Assembly (NCBI RefSeq): GCF_002086795.1
Contig: NZ_MVIM01000005.1
Location: 303,074-367,073, forward strand
Reading direction: 5' to 3'
Length of the DNA: 64,000 nucleotides
Origin: Mycolicibacterium tusciae
GTDB lineage: Bacteria > Actinomycetota > Actinomycetes > Mycobacteriales > Mycobacteriaceae
In this document: positions 6,971-16,161 of the stretch, piece after piece
Numbering within the stretch: the stretch's first letter is position 1
How the letters are laid out: each line of letters starts with the position of its first letter
The notes under the pieces: generated by a model
Seen by the model: only the letters and a program-made list of their open reading frames with translations
Databases searched by the model: none
What the model was told of the DNA's origin: nothing
Position numbers and translations under genes: made by a program

Positions 6971-8455
6971 ATGAGCGATGTGCCGGACCTCGACGCCGAC
7001 GGACTCCCGGAGGAACTGAGCGCGTTCGATCAGATCCTGCATCGTGGTGAGGCCAACCCACGCACCAGGTCGGGGATCATGACCGTGGAGATCCTGGACG
7101 CCGAGCCGGACTGGGAGCAGTTCCGGCGACGGTTCGACAACGCCTCACGCAAGGTGCTGCGGCTGCGGCAGAAGGTCGTCACGCCCACGCTGCCGACGGT
7201 GGCGCCGCGGTGGGTCATCGATCCCGATTTCAACCTGGACTTCCACGTTCGCCGAATCCGGATCGCCGAACCGGGCACCCTGCGCCAGGTGCTGGACCTC
7301 GCCGACGTCGCCGCACAGTCGCCGCTCGATATCTCCCGGCCGCTGTGGACCGCGACGCTGATCGGGGGGCTCGAAGGCGGCGGTGCTGCGATCATGATGC
7401 ACCTGAGCCACGCCATCACCGACGGCGTCGGTGCCGTCGAGATGTTCGCCAACATCTACGACCTCGAACGCGAACCCGCGCCGCGAGCAATCCCGCCATT
7501 GCCGATTCCGCAGGACCTCTCACCCAACGACTTGATGCGGCAAGGGGTTCGGCGTCTCCCCGGCACGATCGCGGGTCGCGCGCGGGGTGTGGTGGCCGGC
7601 GCCGCCCATGTGGTGACCGAGGCGATCCGCGACCCGGTCTCGCGATTGGGCAGCGTCGTCGGCTACGCGATGTCCGGTGCCCGCGTGCTGGGACCGGTCG
7701 CCGAGCCGTCGCCGGTGCTGCGCAGACGCAGCCTGTCGTCGCGCAGCGAGGCCATCGACATCAAGTTCGGCGACCTGCATCGCGCGGCCAAGGCGGCGGG
7801 TGGCTCGATCAACGACGCGTACCTGGCCGGCCTGTGCGGCGCGCTGCGCCTCTACCACGAGGCCAAAGGCGTTCCCATCGACGCGTTGCCGATGGCGGTA
7901 CCCGTCAACCTGCGATCCGAGGCCGACCCCGCCGGCGGAAACCGTTTCGCCGGAGTCAATCTCGCCGCGCCGATCGGGCTGCAGGACCCCGAGGTGCGAA
8001 TCAAGAACATCCGCTCACAGATGACGAGCAAGCGCGAGGAGCGGGCGATCGACATGGTCGGCGCCATCGCCCCGGTGATCAGCCTGTTGCCTGACTCGGT
8101 GCTCGAATCGATGGCGGGTTCCATCGTCAACTCCGATGTGCAGGCCAGCAACGTGCCCGTTTACGCGGGTGACACCTTCATCGCCGGGGCAAAGATTCTG
8201 CGGCAGTATGGAATTGGCCCGCTGCCCGGTGTGGCGATGATGGTGGTGCTGATCTCTCGGGCGGGGTACTGCACCATCACCACGCGCTACGACCGCGCCG
8301 CGATCAACGACCCGGACCTGTGGGCTCGCTGCGTGTTGTCGGGATTCGACGAAGTCCTCGCTCTGGGCGGCGACGGCCGCGCAGAGCCGGCGTCGTTCTC
8401 GGCGGACCCGCCCGAAGCTGCCCAAATCTCACCGAACGGAAGTGCGCTGCAATGA
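6971..8455 (+). CDS. Wax ester synthase / diacylglycerol acyltransferase (Rv2484c-like)
   Basis: WS/DGAT family enzyme that transfers acyl groups from acyl-CoA to diacylglycerol or long-chain alcohols to make storage lipid. The ATG at 6971, after a GGAAGGGGAG site, gives 494 residues, close to the roughly 490 of the M. tuberculosis counterpart; a GTG at 6926 is possible. The N-terminal half carries ISRPLW near 121-126 and SHAITDG at 146-152. In most family members this motif is HHxxxDG, so the first His is Ser here while the catalytic second His and the Asp-Gly are kept. The stop overlaps plsC as ATGA, making a three-gene lipid operon. Confidence 0.88.
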   Translation: MSDVPDLDADGLPEELSAFDQILHRGEANPRTRSGIMTVEILDAEPDWEQFRRRFDNASRKVLRLRQKVVTPTLPTVAPRWVIDPDFNLDFHVRRIRIAEPGTLRQVLDLADVAAQSPLDISRPLWTATLIGGLEGGGAAIMMHLSHAITDGVGAVEMFANIYDLEREPAPRAIPPLPIPQDLSPNDLMRQGVRRLPGTIAGRARGVVAGAAHVVTEAIRDPVSRLGSVVGYAMSGARVLGPVAEPSPVLRRRSLSSRSEAIDIKFGDLHRAAKAAGGSINDAYLAGLCGALRLYHEAKGVPIDALPMAVPVNLRSEADPAGGNRFAGVNLAAPIGLQDPEVRIKNIRSQMTSKREERAIDMVGAIAPVISLLPDSVLESMAGSIVNSDVQASNVPVYAGDTFIAGAKILRQYGIGPLPGVAMMVVLISRAGYCTITTRYDRAAINDPDLWARCVLSGFDEVLALGGDGRAEPASFSADPPEAAQISPNGSALQ

Positions 8456-10107
8456 CTTCGGGAAACGGCCAGGCCTCGCCGGCCATCCGCAAGACCATGC
8501 GACTGCCCGGCTCGGTCGCCGAAATCGAGGCGAGTCCGGCCGGACCTGAGGTCGGCGCGTTCTTCGATCTCGACGGCACGTTGGTCGCCGGTTTCACCGG
8601 TGTGGTCATGACGCAGGACCGGCTACGTCGCCGCCAGATGTCGGTCGGGGAGTTCATCGGTATGGTGCAGGCCGGGCTCAACCACCAACTCGGTCGCTCC
8701 GAATTCGAGGACCTCATCGGCAAGGGCGCCCGCATGCTGCGTGGCAATTCCCTCGATGACATCGACGAGCTGGCCGAGCGTCTGTTCGTCCAGAAGATCG
8801 TGAGCCGCATCTATCCCGAGATGCGCGAGCTCGTGCGCGCGCACATGGCCCGCGGCCACACCGTGGTGCTCAGTTCGTCGGCGTTGACGGTGCAGGTCGA
8901 GCCGGTCGCCCGGTTCCTCGGCATCAAAAACGTGTTGAGCAACAAGTTCGAGACCGACGAGCAAGGCCTGCTGACCGGCGAGGTGCTCAGGCCCATCATC
9001 TGGGGCCCGGGCAAGGCCAGGGCGGTGCAGGCGTTCGCCTCCGAGAACAGCGTCGACCTGGCAAAGAGCTATTTCTACGCCGACGGTGACGAAGACGTCG
9101 CGCTGATGTATCTGGTCGGCAATCCGCGGCCCACCAACCCGGCGGGCAAGCTCGCGGCGGTCGCCGCCAAACGTGGCTGGCCGGTGCTGAGATTCAGCAG
9201 CCGCAGTGGCAGCAGCCCGGTGTCACAGCTGCGCACCGCCGCGGGCATCGCGACGATGATGCCGATCGCCGCAGGCGCAATCGGGCTCGGCCTGCTCACC
9301 CGCAACCGGCGCACCGGCGTCAACTTCTTCACGTCGACGTTCGGCCGGACGCTCCTCACGACCATCGGCGTCGATCTCAATGTGGTCGGCAAGGAGAACC
9401 TAACGGCCGAACGGCCCGCGGTGTTCATCTTCAATCACCGAAACCAGGCCGACCCGCTGATCGCCGGGCGGCTCGTCGAATCCAACTTCACGTCGGTCGG
9501 CAAGAAGGAACTCGAGAAGGACCCGATCGTCGGCACGATGGGCAGGATCATGGACGCGGCGTTCATCGACCGTGACGATCCGCAGAAGGCGATCGAGGGA
9601 CTGAAGAAGGTCGAGGAGCTCGCGCGCAAGGGGCTGTCGATCCTCATCGCACCCGAGGGCACCCGGCTGGACACCACCGAGGTCGGCCCGTTCAAGAAGG
9701 GCCCGTTCCGTATCGCGATGTCGGCGGGAATCCCCATCGTGCCCATCGTGATTCGCAACGCCGAAGTGATCGCCGCCCGCGATTCGAGCACGTTCAATCC
9801 CGGCATCGTCGACGTCGTCGTGTACCCGCCGATCCCCGTCGACGATTGGACTCATGACAACCTGTCCGAGCGCATCGCCGAGGTACGCGACCTCTACCTC
9901 GACACGCTGAGGGACTGGCCGCGGGACGAGCTGCCCACTCCGGAGCTGTACCGCCGCGCGGCTCCCAAGAAGGCGGCGAAGAAGGCGGCCAAGAAGGCCC
10001 CTGCCAAGAAATCGGCCGCCAAATCGACCGCCAACAAGGCTGCGGCGAAGAAGACCGCCGCCAAGAAGACGGCGACGAAAAAGGCCACACCGAAGGGCCG
10101 GCCGTGA
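8452..10107 (+). CDS. plsC: PlsC-like bifunctional HAD phosphatase / 1-acylglycerol-3-phosphate acyltransferase
   Basis: The 551-residue product joins two enzymes. Residues about 35-290 form a SerB-type HAD phosphatase with FFDLDGTLV at 37-45. Residues about 300-495 form an AGPAT acyltransferase with the NHRNQAD box near 329 and PEGTR near 401. It would acylate lysophosphatidic acid and may also remove the phosphate to give diacylglycerol for the neighbouring WS/DGAT. The last 50 residues are a Lys/Ala tail of PAKK/AAKK repeats like the tail of HupB, presumably for binding nucleic acid or acidic membranes. It overlaps both neighbours (ATGA before, GTGA after). Family members in other mycobacteria are of similar length. 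Confidence 0.9.
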   Translation: MTSGNGQASPAIRKTMRLPGSVAEIEASPAGPEVGAFFDLDGTLVAGFTGVVMTQDRLRRRQMSVGEFIGMVQAGLNHQLGRSEFEDLIGKGARMLRGNSLDDIDELAERLFVQKIVSRIYPEMRELVRAHMARGHTVVLSSSALTVQVEPVARFLGIKNVLSNKFETDEQGLLTGEVLRPIIWGPGKARAVQAFASENSVDLAKSYFYADGDEDVALMYLVGNPRPTNPAGKLAAVAAKRGWPVLRFSSRSGSSPVSQLRTAAGIATMMPIAAGAIGLGLLTRNRRTGVNFFTSTFGRTLLTTIGVDLNVVGKENLTAERPAVFIFNHRNQADPLIAGRLVESNFTSVGKKELEKDPIVGTMGRIMDAAFIDRDDPQKAIEGLKKVEELARKGLSILIAPEGTRLDTTEVGPFKKGPFRIAMSAGIPIVPIVIRNAEVIAARDSSTFNPGIVDVVVYPPIPVDDWTHDNLSERIAEVRDLYLDTLRDWPRDELPTPELYRRAAPKKAAKKAAKKAPAKKSAAKSTANKAAAKKTAAKKTATKKATPKGRP

Positions 10108-12434
10108 AACCCACCGCGGACCAGATGGCACCGTTCACCGCTACCGACGACTCGCTGGTGCTGGCATCGGTGTCGTCGCCGGCCGAGCAGGAACTGCTTA
10201 ATGACTGGCTGGAACAGCAGCGCCGCGAGCATCCCGACGCAAAGGTCGACGTATTGCGACTGCCCCACGACGATCCGCCCGCCGGCGTACTCGCTCAGCT
10301 AGTTGCCGAACTCGAGGCCGACGAGGATCGGTCCGTTGTCCCCGTGCGGGTGTTCTGGGTGCCGGGCGGACTACCGACCCGGTCGAAGGTGGTGTCGCTG
10401 CTGTCGGGTCGCGACACCTACCGGCCGCCGGAGCTTATCCAGCGCCGCATCCTGCGCAAGGATCCGTCTCGTGCGCGGGTGGTCGCCGGTGAGCCCGCGA
10501 AGGTCTCGGAGCTTCGGCAGCAGTGGGCCGACACCACGGTCGCCGAGAACTCTCGTGAGTTCGCGCGATTCGTGATGCGCCGCGCAGCGTTGGCGATCGA
10601 ACGCGTCGAGCTGCGTCTGCTGGGACCGGAATACAAGTCCCCGCGCCTGATGAAGCCGGAGATCCTGGCCTCATCGCGGTTTCGCGAAGGCCTGGAACAG
10701 ATTCCGGATGCGACCGTCGAAAAGGCGGGGGAGATGCTCGACGAGCTCTCCACCGGCTGGAGTCGCTTTTCGGTCGACCTGATCCCGTCGCTGGGCCGCG
10801 CCATCTTCAGCCGCGGGTTCGATCCCAACGTTGACTACGACCGCGCCGAGGTCGAGGCGATGCGCGACAGCCTGGAGAACCATCCGGCGGTGCTGCTGTT
10901 CTCTCACCGGTCTTACCTCGACGGTGTGATCGTGCCGGTGGCGATGCAGGAGAACCGATTGCCACCGGTTCACACCTTCGCGGGCATCAACCTGTCCTTC
11001 GGGTTCATGGGACCGCTGATGCGTCATTCGGGCGTGATCTTCCTGCGCCGCAAGCTCGACGACCCGCTGTACAAATACGTGCTGCGCCAATTCGTCGGCT
11101 ACATCGTCGAGAAGCGCTTCAACCTCAGCTGGTCTATCGAAGGCACCCGCTCACGCACTGGAAAGATGTTGCCGCCCAAGCTCGGTCTGCTCGCCTACGT
11201 CGCTGACGCGTATCTCGATGGTCGCAGCGACGACATCCTGCTACAACCGGTATCGATCAGCTTCGACCAGCTGCACGAAACCGCCGAATACGCCGCGTAC
11301 GCGCGAGGAGGCGAGAAGACGCCCGAGGGTCTGTCCTGGATGTACAACTTCATCAAGGCGCAGGGCGAACGCAACTACGGCAAGATCTACGTCCGCTTTC
11401 CCGCGGCGGTGTCGATGCGCGAATACCTCGGCGCCCCACACGGTCCGATGGCCACCGACGAGGCCGCCAAACGCCTGGCCATGCAGAAGATGGCCTTCGA
11501 GGTGTCGTGGCGGATCCTGCGGGCAACGCCGGTCAATGCGACCGCGTTGGTGTCGGCGCTGTTGCTGACCACCCGCGGTGTCGCCCTGACCCTCGATCAG
11601 CTGCACCACACGTTGCAGGACGCGCTGGATTATCTGGAGCGCAAGCAGACTCCGATGACCAACAGCGCGCTGCGATTGCGCACTGCCGACGGAGTGCGCG
11701 CCGCACTCGACGCACTGTCCAACGGTCATCCGGTCACGTGTGTCGACGGTGGCCGCGAGCCGGTGTGGCGGATCGCGCCCGAGGACGAGCACGAAGCGGC
11801 GTTCTACCGCAACACGCTCATCGACGCGTTCCTCGAAACGTCGATCGTCGACCTGGCGCTGGCGTACTCCGGGCGCGCCGAAGGTGACCGCTTGGAAGCG
11901 TTTTGGAGCCAGGCGATGCGGCTGCGCGCTCTGCTGAAGTTCGACTTCTACTTCGCCGACTCCGCCGCGTTCCGCGAGCATGTCGCCGAAGAGATGTCCT
12001 GGCACCAGGACTGGGAGTCGCACGTCGCGTCGGGAGACGTCGACAGCGTGCTGCGCGCCAAACGCCCGCTCATCGCCAGTGCGATGCTGCGACCGTTCTT
12101 CGAGGCGTACGAGATCGTGGCGGACGTGTTGCGTGAGTCGCCCCCCGACGTCGACGAGAAGGCGCTGACCAAGCGAGCGCTGGGGCTTGGCAACCAATAC
12201 CGCGCGCAGCATCGGGTGCAGAGCAATGAGTCGGTGTCCGCCCTGTTGTTCGCGACAGCGCGTCAGGTGGTCGCCGACCAGGATCTGCTGACACCGGCCG
12301 CCGATCTGGACGAGCGACGCGCAGCGTTCGCCGCCGAGTTGCGCGGCATTCTGCGCGACATGGACAAGGTCGAGCAGTTCTCCCGCGAGCAGTTCTATGC
12401 GCGTGAGGTCGCGCGCCGCAGCCTGGGCAGTTAA
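10104..12434 (+). CDS. plsB2: Glycerol-3-phosphate acyltransferase PlsB2
   Basis: First acylation step of glycerolipid synthesis, at the inner face of the membrane. The product is 776 residues from GTG 10104, which overlaps the plsC stop; M. tuberculosis PlsB2 is about the same size. The acyltransferase boxes are present: FSHRSYLDG with catalytic His 268 and its Asp, an FLRRK element, and [11 protein letters not shown] for phosphate binding. The C-terminal third is helical, as in bacterial GPATs. Together with PlsC and WS/DGAT it completes a triacylglycerol or wax assembly operon. No promoter is seen inside the operon. Confidence 0.93.
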   Translation: MKPTADQMAPFTATDDSLVLASVSSPAEQELLNDWLEQQRREHPDAKVDVLRLPHDDPPAGVLAQLVAELEADEDRSVVPVRVFWVPGGLPTRSKVVSLLSGRDTYRPPELIQRRILRKDPSRARVVAGEPAKVSELRQQWADTTVAENSREFARFVMRRAALAIERVELRLLGPEYKSPRLMKPEILASSRFREGLEQIPDATVEKAGEMLDELSTGWSRFSVDLIPSLGRAIFSRGFDPNVDYDRAEVEAMRDSLENHPAVLLFSHRSYLDGVIVPVAMQENRLPPVHTFAGINLSFGFMGPLMRHSGVIFLRRKLDDPLYKYVLRQFVGYIVEKRFNLSWSIEGTRSRTGKMLPPKLGLLAYVADAYLDGRSDDILLQPVSISFDQLHETAEYAAYARGGEKTPEGLSWMYNFIKAQGERNYGKIYVRFPAAVSMREYLGAPHGPMATDEAAKRLAMQKMAFEVSWRILRATPVNATALVSALLLTTRGVALTLDQLHHTLQDALDYLERKQTPMTNSALRLRTADGVRAALDALSNGHPVTCVDGGREPVWRIAPEDEHEAAFYRNTLIDAFLETSIVDLALAYSGRAEGDRLEAFWSQAMRLRALLKFDFYFADSAAFREHVAEEMSWHQDWESHVASGDVDSVLRAKRPLIASAMLRPFFEAYEIVADVLRESPPDVDEKALTKRALGLGNQYRAQHRVQSNESVSALLFATARQVVADQDLLTPAADLDERRAAFAAELRGILRDMDKVEQFSREQFYAREVARRSLGS

Positions 12435-12524
12435 CTCCGCACCGAGCCGGCCTAGCGGCTCGCCCACCACGCCTTCCGGATATCGCCTGCGGGTTGGCGC
12501 ACGGCCACGCCATACGCTGAACAG

Positions 12525-14531
12525 ATGACCACGGTCGCATCCCGCGTGCGCACCGGCCCGGTGTGGCCGGTGCTGGTCGGTGTCGCCGTGCTGGCCGGCG
12601 CGGTCGCCGCGGGTCTGGCCGCGCTGTCGCTCACGGATGCGCTGACGGCGACGGGGCTGCCCGATCCGGGCCCGGTAACCACTTACGGCCTGCCGTTTGT
12701 CCGCGCAGCGGGGGAGATCGCCGCCGTGATCGCGGTCGGGTCGTTCCTGTTCGCCGCATTCCTGGTGCCCCCGCAGGCCAACGGGGTGCTCGACGCGGGC
12801 GGCTACCGTGCGCTGCGGCTCGGCACTGTCGCCTCCGGCGTGTGGACCGTCTGCGCCGCGTTGCTGGTCCCGCTGACCGTGTCCGACGTCACCGGGCAGC
12901 CCATCTCCTCGCGTCTGGATCCGTCTGCGATCTGGTCGGTGGCGAGTCTGGTCGAGATCGCCGGGGCGTGGCGGTGGACCGCCGTCATCGCCGCTGGCGT
13001 GACCATCGCCAGCATCCCGGTCCTGCGCTGGTCGCCGACCCCGCTGCTGTTCGCCGGGGCCCTGGCCACCCTGCTGCCGCTGGCGTTGACCGGCCACTCG
13101 GCCTCGGGCGGTTCCCATGATCTGGCCACCAACAGCCTGCTCATCCACCTCGTGGCCGGCGCGCTCTGGGCAGGCGGGTTGCTGGCGCTGCTGGTGCACG
13201 CGCTGCGCGGTGGCGAGCATGCCTACCTGGCGGCGCGTCGATTCTCGGCGGTCGCACTGTGGTGCTTCGTCGCCATGGCGTTCAGCGGTGTCGTCAACGC
13301 TCTCGTCCGGGTGCAGCCCTCAGATCTATTCGACACCGCGTACGGCCGGCTGATCCTGGCCAAGGCGGCGGCGCTGTGCGTACTCGGGGCGCTCGGTTGG
13401 GTGCAACGCCGTCGCGGTGTTGCCGCGCTGGACGCGGACCCTGGGGCGCGCGCCCCGTTGATCAGGTTCGCGCTCGCCGAAGCGGCGGTGTTCGGCCTGA
13501 CGTTCGGTATCGCCGTCGCGCTGGGGCGGACACCGCCTCCTGCGCCCCCGATCTTCAATCCCTCTATCCCGGTGATCGAAATCGGCTACGACCTCGCAGG
13601 TCCACCGACCCTGGCCCGCATCCTGTTCGACTGGCGCTTCGACCTGGTATTCGGCACGGCCGCCATCGTGTTCGCGGTCGTGTACGTGGCTGCCGTCATC
13701 AGGCTGCGGCGCCGGGGCGACACGTGGCCGATCGGCCGTACCGTGGCATGGCTCTTGGGTTGCCTGGTGCTCCTGTTCGCCACGTCATCAGGCGTCGGCC
13801 GGTATATGCCGGCCATGTTCAGCATGCACATGGCCGCGCACATGCTGCTGTCGATGCTCGCGCCGATCCTGCTCGTGCTCGGGGCTCCCGTCACGCTCGC
13901 ATTGCGGGCGCTACCCGCCGCTGGCCGCGACGATCCGCCGGGGCCGAGGGAGTGGCTGCTCGCCGCCCTGCATTCTCGGGTGTCGCGCGTGCTCACCAAT
14001 CCGTTCGTCGCGACCTTCCTGTTCGTCGCGGGGTTCTACGGGCTCTACTTCGGCGGCATCTTCGACGCGGCGGTGGACAGCCACCCCGCCCACCTCGCGA
14101 TGAATCTGCACTTCCTCCTGACCGGCTACCTGTTCTATTGGGTGGTGATCGGTGTCGACCCGACGCCGCGGCCGATCCCGCCGCTGGGCAAGGTCGGGAT
14201 GGTGTTCGCCTCCCTGCCGTTCCACGCGTTCTTCGGGGTCGTGTTGATGAGCACGAACACGGTCCTGGGAGAGCCGTTCTACAAGTCGTTGCAGCTGTAC
14301 TGGCACAACGACCTGCTCGGCGATCAACGGCTTGGTGGTGGAATCGCCTGGGCCGCAGGCGAGTTACCGCTCGTCATCGTGATGGCCGCACTGCTGATCC
14401 AGTGGCGCCGCAGCGACGAGCGCACCGCCACGAGGCTGGACCGTGCCGCCGATCGAGACGACGAGGCCGACCTCGCCGCCTACAACAGGATGCTCGCCGA
14501 GCTTGCCCGTCGCGAGGAGTCGTCCCAGTAG
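12525..14531 (+). CDS. CopD-CtaG fusion membrane protein, copper handling / cytochrome oxidase assembly
   Basis: Polytopic membrane protein of 668 residues. The first half (about 1-330) has the repeated hydrophobic segments and His/Trp spots of CopD copper-transport domains. The second half (about 350-630) is a CtaG/caa3-type assembly domain with the segment MFSMHMAAHMLLSMLAP, rich in Met and His, that probably contacts copper. It likely delivers copper to the periplasmic CuA or CuB sites of the aa3 oxidase. Rv0102 of M. tuberculosis has the same domain order. The tail after residue 630 is charged and cytoplasmic. The gene ends six bases before a convergent gene. Confidence 0.85.
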   Translation: MTTVASRVRTGPVWPVLVGVAVLAGAVAAGLAALSLTDALTATGLPDPGPVTTYGLPFVRAAGEIAAVIAVGSFLFAAFLVPPQANGVLDAGGYRALRLGTVASGVWTVCAALLVPLTVSDVTGQPISSRLDPSAIWSVASLVEIAGAWRWTAVIAAGVTIASIPVLRWSPTPLLFAGALATLLPLALTGHSASGGSHDLATNSLLIHLVAGALWAGGLLALLVHALRGGEHAYLAARRFSAVALWCFVAMAFSGVVNALVRVQPSDLFDTAYGRLILAKAAALCVLGALGWVQRRRGVAALDADPGARAPLIRFALAEAAVFGLTFGIAVALGRTPPPAPPIFNPSIPVIEIGYDLAGPPTLARILFDWRFDLVFGTAAIVFAVVYVAAVIRLRRRGDTWPIGRTVAWLLGCLVLLFATSSGVGRYMPAMFSMHMAAHMLLSMLAPILLVLGAPVTLALRALPAAGRDDPPGPREWLLAALHSRVSRVLTNPFVATFLFVAGFYGLYFGGIFDAAVDSHPAHLAMNLHFLLTGYLFYWVVIGVDPTPRPIPPLGKVGMVFASLPFHAFFGVVLMSTNTVLGEPFYKSLQLYWHNDLLGDQRLGGGIAWAAGELPLVIVMAALLIQWRRSDERTATRLDRAADRDDEADLAAYNRMLAELARREESSQ

Positions 14532-14537
14532 CGGTCG

Positions 14538-14936
14538 CTAGACCGCCCGTGCCGCAACGGCGGCGGGCCAGCTGCCATAGTGACTGATGTCGGGACCGGT
14601 GTCGGCTGAAGCATCGCAACTGAATCCGGTTCGCCATGTGCCGTCGTCGAACTCGACCTTGCCGAGCTGCATGGGCGCGGGCAGCGCCGCGAGGAACAAG
14701 CCGAGTGCCCGTGGGGAGAGCAGCCAGCGGTGACCCATGATCGAGGCGCCCGCAGCGCCGTCGGGCACGCGGGTGACGGCGGGCTTGGGCGGGTCAGTCG
14801 GTAGCACCGACATCCGGTACCTGGGTACTGTCGTGATCTCGCCGGCCCACTGCGCGCCCAATTCCGTGAGTTCGTGCGACAGCGGTCCACCCCGCAGGTG
14901 CGCGCCGAACACCACCAACTCCAGGTCCTCGCTCAT
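14538..14936 (-). CDS. Stand-alone allophanate hydrolase C-terminal (AH_C) domain protein
   Basis: The 132-residue product carries the pattern of the small C-terminal domain of AtzF/DUR1-type allophanate hydrolases. An N-terminal VFGAHLRGGPL is followed by a helix with LGAQW, then a run of strands with PRYRM, PKPAVTRV, a LSPRALGLFLAALPAPM helix-turn, and a GKVEFDDG...GFSCDA ending. In those enzymes this domain decarboxylates the amide product or acts as a structural add-on. Here there is no amidase domain beside it, so the free function is unknown. It is transcribed toward ctaG and away from the AMP-ligase/reductase pair. Confidence 0.7.
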   Translation of the reverse strand: MSEDLELVVFGAHLRGGPLSHELTELGAQWAGEITTVPRYRMSVLPTDPPKPAVTRVPDGAAGASIMGHRWLLSPRALGLFLAALPAPMQLGKVEFDDGTWRTGFSCDASADTGPDISHYGSWPAAVAARAV

Positions 14937-15064
14937 GGGGCTTCAATGTACGGGGCATCGTCGCCGCCGCGCGCGGTAAACGCTTGCCGAATGGGAAGTT
15001 AACGCACGCATTTTCGCGAGATACGTCACGCTGCATGCCACCCGGCGGTGACACTATTGGTGCC

Positions 15065-16159
15065 GTGACCGGTGTCGACTTCTCGTTGCTGGACGTTCCG
15101 CGCGACCGACCCGTCGAGGATCCGAACGCGTTTCTGCGCGCCGCGATCGCATGGCATTTCGGCGACGACACCGGCTGCGCGTTCTGGCTACGGGCGGCGA
15201 AGGACCTGGACTTCGACCCGCTGACCGAGGTCACGACCTTCGGCGATCTTCGCAGGTTTCCGAACCTGCTCCGTGAGCTCCGCGATGCCCCTGTGGAGGA
15301 TCTGATCCCGCGCGGGTACGGAGACCCGGCGCCGATCCCGCTGATCTTCGAATCGGGCGGAACCACCGGGGCGCCGAAGCGCACCGTCCAGCTGCCCGAT
15401 TGGGTCGAGCAGGTAACCCGTTGGCAGGTAGAGGATTTCGTGACAGGTGGCTTCGTTTGCGGCAGGGGATTGGCTTGCCTGATGCCGAGCGGTCCGCACG
15501 GCGTCGGCTACTTCTCGCGCGAGGTTTCGCGGCGGTTGGGATCGGCCTTTCACGGCGTCGACTTGGATCCGCGCTGGGTGAAGAAGCTCACCGCACGCGG
15601 CGCCGCCGCCGAGGTGTCGATGTACGTCGACCATGTCCTCGAACAGGCGCAGTTCATTCTGCAGACCCAGAACATCGCCAATCTGCACACGTCGCCGCCG
15701 CTGTTCGACGCCATCGCGCGCAACGACCGTCTCGTGGATGTGGTCAACGAGCGCATCCGCTATGTGCTGCTCAGTGGCGCGCATGTCGACGTCGACACAC
15801 TGGAGTTACTGCGAGACATCTTCCCGCAGACCACGATCACGATGGCGTTCGGCAGCACGATGATCCTGTCGCAGGCGATCACCCACTCGGCACCGGATGG
15901 CCGGTTCGTGTTCCATCCCCGTGCGCCGTACATCGTTTTCCGGGTGGTCGACCCCGACACCGGCGAGCGGGTCGGGCAGGGGCAGCGCGGTCAGGTGGTG
16001 ATGAACCACGTCAGCAAGGGCATGTTCATCCCGAACAACCTCGAACGCGACAGCGCGATTCGCATGCCGGGATTGTCCGGCCAGATCGGGGATTCGCTGA
16101 GTGAGGTCGCGCCGGTGGCGAACTTCGAAGGCGAAGTGGTCATCGAGGGCGTGTACTGA
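15065..16159 (+). CDS. AMP-binding (ANL/LuxE-like) acyl-activating enzyme
   Basis: From the GTG at 15065 the product is 364 residues; the frame is open back to 14984 but that N-terminus does not look coding. The P-loop-like adenylation signature FESGGTTGAPKRTV is near residue 100. A later VLLSGAHVDVDTLELLRDIFP and AFGSTM correspond to the core region before the hinge, and a short C-terminal piece replaces the usual large C-domain. The size and layout are closer to LuxE and phenylacetate-CoA-ligase-type proteins than to full acyl-CoA synthetases. It lies two bases before an acyl-CoA reductase, so it probably activates a fatty or aromatic acid for reduction. The substrate is unknown. Confidence 0.65.
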   Translation: MTGVDFSLLDVPRDRPVEDPNAFLRAAIAWHFGDDTGCAFWLRAAKDLDFDPLTEVTTFGDLRRFPNLLRELRDAPVEDLIPRGYGDPAPIPLIFESGGTTGAPKRTVQLPDWVEQVTRWQVEDFVTGGFVCGRGLACLMPSGPHGVGYFSREVSRRLGSAFHGVDLDPRWVKKLTARGAAAEVSMYVDHVLEQAQFILQTQNIANLHTSPPLFDAIARNDRLVDVVNERIRYVLLSGAHVDVDTLELLRDIFPQTTITMAFGSTMILSQAITHSAPDGRFVFHPRAPYIVFRVVDPDTGERVGQGQRGQVVMNHVSKGMFIPNNLERDSAIRMPGLSGQIGDSLSEVAPVANFEGEVVIEGVY

Positions 16160-16161
16160 CC

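Noticed and set aside
11241..13220. 659-residue minus-strand frame over plsB2 and ctaG
   Set aside because: It spans two clear genes on the other strand and is rich in Arg, Gln and His, as expected for a shadow frame.
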